From Candidatus Gastranaerophilales bacterium (GTDB lineage: Bacteria > Cyanobacteriota > Vampirovibrionia > Gastranaerophilales > Gastranaerophilaceae), in assembly GCA_944323585.1 (NCBI GenBank), contig CALUTA010000026.1, positions 1 through 14,192 on the forward strand: DNA of 14,192 bases, given 5' to 3'. Shown here piece by piece: positions 6,976 through 12,267 of this stretch; position 1 is the first letter of the stretch, and each line of letters starts with the position of its first letter. A model generated the notes under the pieces. The model searched no databases. It saw nothing but the letters and a program-made list of their open reading frames with translations, and was not told the origin of the DNA. The translations under genes were made by a program, and so were the position numbers.

Positions 6976-8715
6976 TTAATCATCTCCTTTTACTACGGGT
7001 TTTTTATCCTGTTTTAAATTTAAAATTCTTGCTGTCTGTGTGGCAACTTCCTTAAATATCGGGCCTGCGACAGTGTTGCCCCAGATTGCGCCGACTTTTG
7101 CACTGTCGACCATTACGTAAATCAAAATCTGCGGGTCTGATGCAGGAAGATATCCGATTGTTGATGTGTACATATATGGTGTGTAGCCTGCGGCATTTTC
7201 TTTTGGTTTTCGTGATGTACCTGTTTTGGCTGCGACATTGTAGTTGTCCATTTTTATAACGGAGCGGCCGTTGTTTATGCCGGCTGTTAAAAGCTTTGTT
7301 ATGGATTTTGCGGTTTCAGGCGAAACGACCTGTGTGTAGTGAATTTTCTGGTCATATTCTTCTTGTGAATATTTAATTATGTGCGGTGTTATTTTAACTC
7401 CGTTGTTTGCAAGAGCCTGAACCGCCGATATCATCTGCATAGCAGTAACAGAGGTTCCGTATCCGTAGGACATCGTTGCCTGAATGCCTTTGTCCCACTG
7501 CGCCCAGTAAGGCAAAAGTCCTGATGATTCGCCGGGTAAGTCTATCCCTGTTTTTGAGCCGAAACCAAAGTTCTTTAATACATCATAAAATTCTTTTGGT
7601 GTCATTGTTTTGGCAACATTGATTGCGCCGATATTGCTAGAGTGTTCAAACAGGTATTCCAGAGATATTTCGCCGGGGTAAGGGTGAACGTCATAATCAT
7701 AATTTCTTATTTCCCAGTTGCCGATTTTGGTTTTTCCTGTATCCAGAATTTTGGAGTGTTCGTTTATTTTGCCAAGACTCATTGCGGCGGCGACGGTAAT
7801 AATTTTGAAGGTTGAGCCGGGAGGAAAAACGTCCGTAAGCGTCCAATTCTTAATCTGTTCTGCTGTGGCTTTTCTGTAATTGTTCGGGTCATAGGTCGGA
7901 TAAACTGCATAAGCTAAGATTTCGCCGTTTTTGGGGTTCATTACAATTACGGTTCCTCTAAGTGCTTCTTTTTCATCAACCATTTTTTGCAGTTCTTTTT
8001 CGCAGATATGCTGAATTGCTGCATCTATTGTAAGGGTAATGTTTTCTCCTTTTGGCGGCTGGGTTGTCGCAACAGGATCGGTTGTGAAGTCATATATGAT
8101 TTTGCCGTCCCTTGTACTCTGAAATTTGACCGGATTTTCGACATTTTCAAGCTTGTCTTTTGCCGTGTATTCAACTCCGTTTGCAATGTCAGCATCAAAA
8201 TTGTAATAACCGAGAACGTGTGCGGCAAGTGTTCCTTGAGGATATTCACGGGTATTTTTTTTGCCCATGGAGATTTCTCTCAGGTGAAGTTTTGCAATTT
8301 CTTTTGCGGCATTTCGGTCAATATCTTTTTTTATTGTTATAACAGGCCCCGGTTTTTTAAGGGTTTGTGCAAGCTGATCTTTTGGAATTCTTAAAATAGG
8401 GGCAAGAAGTTTTGCCAGTTCTTCAGGTGAACTGTCGTAATTTGCAGGGTGGGCATAGACGTCAGAATATACTTTGTCTGTTGCAAGTTTTATCCCGTTT
8501 CTGTCATAAATGTCCCCGCGCATTGAAAACGTTCTTCCGGCTCGCTGGTTTTGCGCCCGAACCCTATATTTGCCTGTATCAATTACCATTATGAAGAAAA
8601 GGTAAATTACAAGTGCGGCGGCAAAGCCTACAAAAAAAATGTGCAGGCAGCTTAACAGTCTGTCAAATCTTTTAAATCTTTTTTCTTTTGTCCTTTCAGA
8701 CGGTTTCACTCTCAC
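6976..8715 (-). CDS. ftsI: Class B penicillin-binding protein, FtsI/PBP2 transpeptidase
   Basis: This is a membrane-anchored D,D-transpeptidase that cross-links peptidoglycan, most likely septal. The order is a basic cytoplasmic tail, one membrane segment (about residues 22-45), a pedestal/dimerisation domain beginning near RGDIYDRNG (residues 66-74), and a transpeptidase domain. The latter has the active-site serine motif STFK (301-304), SSN (359-361) and KTGT (497-500). No PASTA repeats are present. The 579-residue length fits FtsI. The start is GTG at 8715, supported by a strong SD (AAGGGGAG, 8729-8722) 6 nt away. It is the first gene of the run PBP-murE-nagA-like-ilvD-Fe-S and, as is typical of division and cell wall clusters, directly precedes murE. 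The choice of FtsI over other class B PBPs rests on that context. Confidence 0.92.
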   Translation of the reverse strand: MRVKPSERTKEKRFKRFDRLLSCLHIFFVGFAAALVIYLFFIMVIDTGKYRVRAQNQRAGRTFSMRGDIYDRNGIKLATDKVYSDVYAHPANYDSSPEELAKLLAPILRIPKDQLAQTLKKPGPVITIKKDIDRNAAKEIAKLHLREISMGKKNTREYPQGTLAAHVLGYYNFDADIANGVEYTAKDKLENVENPVKFQSTRDGKIIYDFTTDPVATTQPPKGENITLTIDAAIQHICEKELQKMVDEKEALRGTVIVMNPKNGEILAYAVYPTYDPNNYRKATAEQIKNWTLTDVFPPGSTFKIITVAAAMSLGKINEHSKILDTGKTKIGNWEIRNYDYDVHPYPGEISLEYLFEHSSNIGAINVAKTMTPKEFYDVLKNFGFGSKTGIDLPGESSGLLPYWAQWDKGIQATMSYGYGTSVTAMQMISAVQALANNGVKITPHIIKYSQEEYDQKIHYTQVVSPETAKSITKLLTAGINNGRSVIKMDNYNVAAKTGTSRKPKENAAGYTPYMYTSTIGYLPASDPQILIYVMVDSAKVGAIWGNTVAGPIFKEVATQTARILNLKQDKKPVVKGDD

Positions 8716-8739
8716 AACTTTCTCCCCTTACATAGAAAT

Positions 8740-8748
8740 ATTTTAGCA
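8740..8748 (-). promoter_or_regulatory. Extended -10 promoter candidate for the PBP-murE operon
   Basis: On the minus strand TGCTAAAAT is an extended -10 element (TGn followed by TAAAAT). It lies about 25 nt upstream of the GTG start of the PBP gene and would give a leader of roughly 18-20 nt that contains the AAGGGGAG ribosome binding site. No good -35 is visible at 16-18 bp, consistent with dependence on the extended -10. Confidence 0.4.
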
Positions 8749-8806
8749 TAAGGAATATTAAAATCATGAAATATTAACGAATATTTACGCATTTGGGAGC
8801 GAAGAA

Positions 8807-8846
8807 GTGAGGGGTGAGGTGTGAAGGGTGATTTGGTTGAAAGGTT
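8807..8846 (+). repeat. Left copy of a 40-bp inverted repeat flanking the island
   Basis: The reverse complement of this stretch begins AACCTTTCAACCAAATC and matches 9420-9459 at 36 of 40 positions. The similarity continues inward to about 8868, with one 8-bp duplication (TTGAAAGG) in the right copy. The pair encloses about 570 bp of smaller palindromes. Confidence 0.75.
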
Positions 8847-8923
8847 AAATGAGTGAATGGTGAGTGGTCTGTCATTCTGAGGGCGAAGCCCGAAAGAATC
8901 CAGCCGATTTTCATTCTTTTTAT

Positions 8924-8953
8924 GGTACTTTCTTGTACCGACAAGAAAGTACC
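8924..8953. repeat. Perfect 13-bp palindrome
   Basis: Arms GGTACTTTCTTGT (8924-8936) and ACAAGAAAGTACC (8941-8953) pair perfectly around a 4-nt loop ACCG. No T-tract follows on either strand, so it is not a standard terminator. It resembles dispersed palindromic intergenic repeats. Confidence 0.8.
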
Positions 8954-8998
8954 GCAAAGAAACTCCCGACCTGCGCTTCACTCACTAATCAATAGTAA

Positions 8999-9069
8999 CC
9001 GTTTCACATTAAAGCAAGTGAACTCGTGCTTCGCACTCAAACAGCACTTGCTCTGTTGTAGTGAAACGG
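8999..9069. repeat. 71-nt compound palindrome
   Basis: Three nested stems share nearly one centre: CCGTTTCAC/GTGAAACGG (8999-9007 and 9061-9069), GCAAGTG/CACTTGC (9014-9020 and 9045-9051) and GTGC/GCAC (9026-9029 and 9033-9036). As RNA or single-stranded DNA it would fold into a long hairpin with small internal loops. A further CGGAAC/GTTCCG pair follows directly. It could be a miniature repeat unit. No integron attC core motifs are visible. Confidence 0.7.
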
Positions 9070-9115
9070 AACATTGATTGTTCGTTCCGCAAAGGTCGGA
9101 ACTGTTGAAATTAGA

Positions 9116-9197
9116 GAGTAGGTCGGATTTACTAATCCGACATTTTATCTGTAACAATTTAAAATATTCTTAGTTGGGTTGAAAGCCTAACCTACTC
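9116..9197. repeat. Nested palindromic repeat unit
   Basis: An outer pair GAGTAGGT (9116-9123) and ACCTACTC (9190-9197) encloses two inner hairpins. One is GTCGGATT/AATCCGAC (9122-9129 and 9134-9141, loop TACT, followed by a modest T-rich stretch). The other is GTTGGG/GCCTAAC (near 9173-9192). The inner GTCGGATT hairpin could act as a weak terminator on the plus strand. The layout looks like a miniature mobile repeat. Confidence 0.65.
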
Positions 9198-9304
9198 GCT
9201 AAACTCACAAAGTTCGTTAAGAAATTCCGTCCACTCCCCTCATCAGGGAGAGGGAGAGAAAAAAGCTGGATTGCTTCGCCTTCGGCTCGCAATGACTAAC
9301 CCTT

Positions 9305-9323
9305 CACCCTTCACTTATTTAGC
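9305..9323 (+). repeat. 19-bp direct repeat, copy 1
   Basis: CACCCTTCACTTATTTAGC recurs at 9396-9414 with one difference (A to G). Both copies are followed within about 25 bp by TTTCAACC. They bracket the CCCTCTCCC/GGGAGAGGG hairpin. Confidence 0.7.
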
Positions 9324-9359
9324 AGTTGAACTATTCGACCTTTCAACCCCTCACCCTAA

Positions 9360-9383
9360 CCCTCTCCCACAAAGGGGAGAGGG
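9360..9383. repeat. CCCTCTCCC/GGGAGAGGG stem-loop
   Basis: A perfect 9-bp GC-rich stem with a 6-nt loop (ACAAAG). Together with its surroundings it spells the widespread intergenic repeat whose chance translation is HPNPLPQRGEG. It lacks a U-tract. Confidence 0.7.
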
Positions 9384-9395
9384 AACTGTTCAACG

Positions 9396-9414
9396 CACCC
9401 TTCACTTGTTTAGC
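9396..9414 (+). repeat. 19-bp direct repeat, copy 2
   Basis: This is the second copy of CACCCTTCACTTRTTTAGC, 18 of 19 identical to 9305-9323. It leads directly into the right inverted-repeat arm. Confidence 0.7.
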
Positions 9415-9419
9415 CTTTC

Positions 9420-9459
9420 AACCTTTCAACCAAATCGCCCTTCACTCCTCACGCTTCAC
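9420..9459 (+). repeat. Right copy of the 40-bp inverted repeat
   Basis: Begins AACCTTTCAACCAAATCG and matches the reverse complement of 8807-8846 at 36 of 40 bases. It ends about 55 bp before the amidase -35 element, so the island stops just short of that promoter. Confidence 0.75.
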
Positions 9460-9513
9460 TCTTCACTTAAATGATGCCGGTTGAAAAATTGTTCTTCCCG
9501 ATAATTCGATTGA

Positions 9514-9542
9514 TTGTATTCCTTTAATTTAAGAGCTATAAT
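9514..9542 (+). promoter_or_regulatory. Strong promoter of the amidase gene
   Basis: TTGTAT (9514-9519) and a perfect TATAAT (9537-9542) are separated by exactly 17 bp. The expected transcription start is about 9549-9550, which coincides with the A of the amidase ATG at 9550. The message would therefore carry little or no 5' leader, and no Shine-Dalgarno is present before the ATG. Confidence 0.7.
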
Positions 9543-9549
9543 ATAAATC

Positions 9550-10899
9550 ATGAAATATTTTGGTTTGATTTTTGCGTTTTTGTTGGGTGTGCAATCAGTT
9601 TACGCTCTGGATGTCGTCTATCCGAAGAAAAATGAGGTGACAATAAATTCTCCCTCTACTTTTTTTGTCGGAAGTGCTGATACCGCTATCCCGCTTAAAA
9701 TTAACGGGGCTGAAATTCCTGTGCATGAATCAGGAGGATTTGCCTATGCCGTAAAACTCAACACAGGCAAAAATGAATTTGTCATTCAATCCGGCGACGA
9801 AAAACAAGTTTTTAAAATTACACGTCCCGCACTTTACAAAGGTTCTTACACTACAAAAAACACAGAGCTTCCCTATGAATCAACGGAGTTTTTTGTTACT
9901 TTAAAAGATAACGTGCCTTTGCGAGCAACCCCTTATGACAGCGGAAATAACAGGATTGCACATTATCAGGAAGGGATTCCGCTGCCTGTTGTTGGTGAAA
10001 AAAGCGGGTTTTATAAAGTTAAACTTAATGAGAAAGAATTCGGATGGGTTTCTTTCGGGGATGTAACTTCGGCGGATGAATTTACTCCTGCAAAACTTTT
10101 GAAAAGAGAAGCTGTTGATAATCCGGACTATTATATTTTTAAAATAGATTTTGATAAAAAAATCCCGTATGTAATTGAGGGCGGACATCCTTTTATAGTG
10201 AAGTTTTTTAATATAGAAGGCAAGCCTGACAATACTTTTGTGTTCAAGTTTCCGCTCAAGCAGAAGCTTGTCGGTTACAGCGGAGAGTTTGACGGAAATA
10301 CTTTTGTTTTGAAGGTCAGAAAGTTTCCGAAAAACAGGAAGGGCAGACCTTTAAAAAATGTTAAAATAGCTGTTGATGCAGGTCATGGCGGAAATGAAAT
10401 CGGTGCAATAGGGTGTTTGAGAAACAATGAAAAGGATGTAAACCTTGCAATAGCCAGAAATCTTGCGTCTGAACTTAAACTCAGAGGCGCCAGAGTCGTT
10501 ATGACAAGAAACGGTGACGAAACTGTCGGACTTTATGACAGGGTTAAGAAAACTAATGAAAATGAAGCCATGGTATTTATAAGTATTCATGGCAATGCGC
10601 TTCCTGATAATATGGATCCGAATGAGCATAAGGGTACAAGTGTTTTCTACTATTACCCGCAGGCAAAACCTCTTGCAGACAGTATTTTAAAATCAATGAC
10701 GGCACAACTTCCTTTGAGTGATGACGGAGTAAGGCAGGGAAGCTTTGCGGTTGTCCGCAATACAGATGCTTTGAGCGTTCTTGTTGAAGTCGGATATCTT
10801 ATTAATCCCTCTGATAACGCATATTTGCTGGATAAAGAAATTCAGGCAAATGCAGCAAAAGCCATTGCTGACGGGGTTGAAGATTTTATGACAGAGTAG
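9550..10899 (+). CDS. Exported N-acetylmuramoyl-L-alanine amidase (Amidase_3) with SH3-like domain
   Basis: This zinc enzyme cleaves the bond between MurNAc and the stem peptide, as AmiC-type enzymes do in cell separation and remodelling. The first 19 residues form a signal peptide ending SVYA. A region rich in beta strands (about 20-100) follows, then an SH3-like segment (about 112-173, ending GWVSFGDVT). The Amidase_3 domain runs from residue 270 to the end: DAGHGG (His279), Glu294, SIHGNA (His347) and VEVGYLIN with catalytic Glu413. The 449 residues appear complete. The promoter predicts a nearly leaderless mRNA. The stop overlaps the convergent glycosyltransferase stop by 14 bp. No lipobox is seen, so the protein is probably periplasmic. 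The assignment to the amidase family is firm; the septal role is inferred. Confidence 0.93.
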   Translation: MKYFGLIFAFLLGVQSVYALDVVYPKKNEVTINSPSTFFVGSADTAIPLKINGAEIPVHESGGFAYAVKLNTGKNEFVIQSGDEKQVFKITRPALYKGSYTTKNTELPYESTEFFVTLKDNVPLRATPYDSGNNRIAHYQEGIPLPVVGEKSGFYKVKLNEKEFGWVSFGDVTSADEFTPAKLLKREAVDNPDYYIFKIDFDKKIPYVIEGGHPFIVKFFNIEGKPDNTFVFKFPLKQKLVGYSGEFDGNTFVLKVRKFPKNRKGRPLKNVKIAVDAGHGGNEIGAIGCLRNNEKDVNLAIARNLASELKLRGARVVMTRNGDETVGLYDRVKKTNENEAMVFISIHGNALPDNMDPNEHKGTSVFYYYPQAKPLADSILKSMTAQLPLSDDGVRQGSFAVVRNTDALSVLVEVGYLINPSDNAYLLDKEIQANAAKAIADGVEDFMTE

Positions 10900-11740
10900 T
10901 TTTCCTTTTCCATTTAATAAAATTAAAAAGTCTGAATAATTTATATTTAGCTGTTGTTTTGAGTTTTATGACCGTTATGCCTAAGAATTTGTATTTTGAA
11001 ATAACTGGAACGTATAAAGAAGGATCAATACTATGTTTTTTAAAAAACTGTTCTATGAATTCCATCGCATAATTATAGTCGTTTTTGGTTTTAGCATCTT
11101 TTCCGGTTACAATTGAATTGCGTGTCCGCCAGTAATAATAAAAAGTGTCGGGTACTGTTACTAAGGTTTTTAAATGATATAAAGCCTGCGGGGTAAAAAT
11201 TACATCTTCAAAAAGTCTGTTTTGCGCAAATTCCAAATTAAATTTTTTTAATTCTTCAGCTTTGTAGATTTTATTCCAAATATATGATTTGTCCGGAAAA
11301 TCGCATAAATCCAATTTTTGTTCCAGTTCATTTGTAACAGTTGTTTCTTTAAATTTTAAGTGGTATTTTTTGTGAAAGTTGTTTAATCTTATAATTTCGC
11401 CGGCTGCAATATCTGCATTATACTTTTTTGCGCTTAAGTATAATTTTTCAAAAAAGTCAAGGTCAACCCAGTCATCGCTGTCCGTAAATCCAATGTATTC
11501 GCCAGAAGCGATTTCCATGCCTTTATTTCTGCAAACTGAAGGGCCGCTGTGCGGAATGGTTATTAATTTTATTCTGCTGTCTGTATATTGTTTTATGATT
11601 TTTTCCGAATTGTCGGTAGAACTGTCATTAACGCAGATTATTTCTATGTCTTTAAGAGTCTGATTCAGCAGGCTGTCAAGACATCTTTTGAGGAGCTTTT
11701 CTCTGTTATATACGGGAACAATAATTGAAATTTTGGGCAT
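10886..11740 (-). CDS. Family 2 glycosyltransferase
   Basis: This is a predicted GT-A fold transferase that moves a sugar from a nucleotide-sugar donor onto a surface glycan, lipid or exopolysaccharide; the acceptor is unknown. The N-terminus ISIIVPVYNREKLLKRCLDS is the GT2 signature. Asp39 in VNDSS binds the nucleotide, and TDSDDW (Asp87, Asp89) is the metal-binding DxD region. FEDVIF (Glu178-Asp179) is a likely catalytic-base region. The 284 residues end in a lysine/arginine-rich tail that may touch the membrane; no transmembrane helix is evident. AAGG lies 8 nt before the ATG. It is a single gene, convergent with the amidase and divergent from the XRE regulator, with a palindrome in its promoter. 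No other glycan genes are near, which is unusual for GT2 genes. Confidence 0.9.
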   Translation of the reverse strand: MPKISIIVPVYNREKLLKRCLDSLLNQTLKDIEIICVNDSSTDNSEKIIKQYTDSRIKLITIPHSGPSVCRNKGMEIASGEYIGFTDSDDWVDLDFFEKLYLSAKKYNADIAAGEIIRLNNFHKKYHLKFKETTVTNELEQKLDLCDFPDKSYIWNKIYKAEELKKFNLEFAQNRLFEDVIFTPQALYHLKTLVTVPDTFYYYWRTRNSIVTGKDAKTKNDYNYAMEFIEQFFKKHSIDPSLYVPVISKYKFLGITVIKLKTTAKYKLFRLFNFIKWKRKTTLS

Positions 11741-11794
11741 ATTATCTACCTTATAATTAGATTAATTGTTGATAAATATTCTTATAAAGTGGAT

Positions 11795-11821
11795 ATTATA
11801 CTAAATAAGTATAGTTGTCAA
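11795..11821 (-). promoter_or_regulatory. Promoter of the glycosyltransferase gene
   Basis: On the minus strand a perfect TTGACA (11821-11816) and a perfect TATAAT (11800-11795) are 15 bp apart. Both hexamers are ideal, but the spacing is short of the optimum of 17. A palindrome fills the spacer. The predicted start near 11788 gives a leader of about 48 nt with AAGG before the ATG. Confidence 0.55.
11797..11813. promoter_or_regulatory. Perfect 17-bp dyad, candidate XRE operator
   Basis: TATACT-AAATA-AGTATA has perfect 6-bp arms around a 5-bp centre, the size and symmetry typical of operators for dimeric Cro/C1-type repressors. It lies inside the spacer of the glycosyltransferase promoter, overlapping its -10, and ends 1 bp before the -35-like TTGTCA of the divergent regulator. 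Binding would block both. The likely ligand is the regulator encoded at 11881; this is an inference from position. Confidence 0.5.
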
Positions 11822-11841
11822 ATAAAATTCTCATATATAGT
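11815..11841 (+). promoter_or_regulatory. Candidate promoter of the XRE regulator gene
   Basis: TTGTCA (11815-11820, 5 of 6 matches) and TATAGT (11836-11841, 5 of 6 matches) are 15 bp apart. The short spacing mirrors that of the divergent promoter, whose -35 uses the same bases on the other strand. A start near 11848 would leave a leader of about 33 nt. Confidence 0.35.
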
Positions 11842-11880
11842 TTGTTTATTTTTCCGAAAAGGTTAAATAAAATATAAATT

Positions 11881-12213
11881 ATGGGAACGATGAATAAATA
11901 TTTGGGTTTAAAAATAAAAGAATTGAGAAAGTCGAGAGGTTTGACTCAGGCGCAGCTGGCCGAAAAGATAAATATTGACGCAAAATATTTGAGCCGGATT
12001 GAAACCGGATTGTCTTATCCTTCTTTAAAAACAATTGAAAAAATTACTGAAATTCTTCATATTGAGGCGGGGCTGTTGTTTAATTTTTCGGAATTTAAAG
12101 ATAAGGATTCAATTATTAGTGAATTAAACTATAAAATTAACAATTACCCTCTGGAAAATCTTAAACTTATGCTTAGTTTTTCAAATATTATAGATACTAA
12201 AAACATAAAATAA
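11881..12213 (+). CDS. XRE-family helix-turn-helix regulator
   Basis: This small DNA-binding regulator has an HTH_3 (Cro/C1) domain at about residues 9-63: GLKIKELRKSRGLTQAQLAE, then the recognition helix around AKYLSRIET (33-42) and P..K.IEKI..IL.IE. The remaining 47 residues are polar and helical-looking and have no recognised effector domain; they may mediate dimerisation. It is divergent from the glycosyltransferase gene, with a dyad between them, suggesting repression of that gene and of itself. The first ATG lacks a close Shine-Dalgarno (AAAAGG is 18 nt away). The ATG at 11890 has GGGA 4 nt upstream, so the start may be there. A strong hairpin overlaps the stop codon. The helix-turn-helix call is firm and the target is inferred. 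Confidence 0.85.
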   Translation: MGTMNKYLGLKIKELRKSRGLTQAQLAEKINIDAKYLSRIETGLSYPSLKTIEKITEILHIEAGLLFNFSEFKDKDSIISELNYKINNYPLENLKLMLSFSNIIDTKNIK

Positions 12214-12245
12214 ACAGCAGACTCTTTTTGTAGAGTCTGCTGTTT
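12212..12245. terminator. Bidirectional terminator between the XRE gene and thrS
   Basis: A perfect 14-bp stem AAACAGCAGACTCT (12212-12225) / AGAGTCTGCTGTTT (12232-12245) closes a 6-nt loop. On the minus strand it is followed by ATTTTATGTTTTT, a good U-rich tail for thrS, whose stop is 22 bp upstream. On the plus strand it overlaps the regulator stop codon and is followed by TTTGATG, so it probably ends both convergent transcripts. Confidence 0.85.
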
Positions 12246-12267
12246 GATGTCAAAGTTTTACCTTGTC

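Larger units (their letters stand above)
8800..9470. repeat. Gene-free repeat island with many palindromes
   Basis: The 834 bp between the PBP start and the amidase start contain no credible gene. They hold a mosaic of intergenic repeats: a GTCATTCTGAGGGCGAAGCCC module (8871-8891), a 13-bp perfect hairpin (8924-8953), a 71-nt compound palindrome (8999-9069), nested palindromes (9116-9197), CTCCC/GGGAG (9234-9250), ATTGC...GCAAT around GCCTTCGGC (9270-9293) and a 9-bp stem CCCTCTCCC/GGGAGAGGG (9360-9383). Low-complexity TTCACCC/TTTCAACC text forms the flanks. Short frames here encode peptides such as HPNPLPQRGEG, which I recognise as a recurrent translation of such repeats, not a real protein. 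No transposase is present, so any mobility would depend on factors acting in trans. Confidence 0.8.

Noticed and set aside
8712..9077. Two open frames on opposite strands (8712-8981 minus, 8853-9077 plus)
   Set aside because: Both lie in the palindromic repeat island and translate repeat modules. The minus frame also covers the PBP promoter and ribosome binding site. No protein-like pattern is seen.
8800..9470. CRISPR array or integron cassette array
   Set aside because: Repeats are of several kinds, irregularly spaced and mostly inverted. There are no regular spacers, cas genes, integrase or attC core sites.
9271..9474. Open frame with HPNPLPQRGEG
   Set aside because: The peptide is a familiar chance translation of a widespread intergenic repeat. 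The frame runs through hairpins and low-complexity text and has no ribosome binding site.
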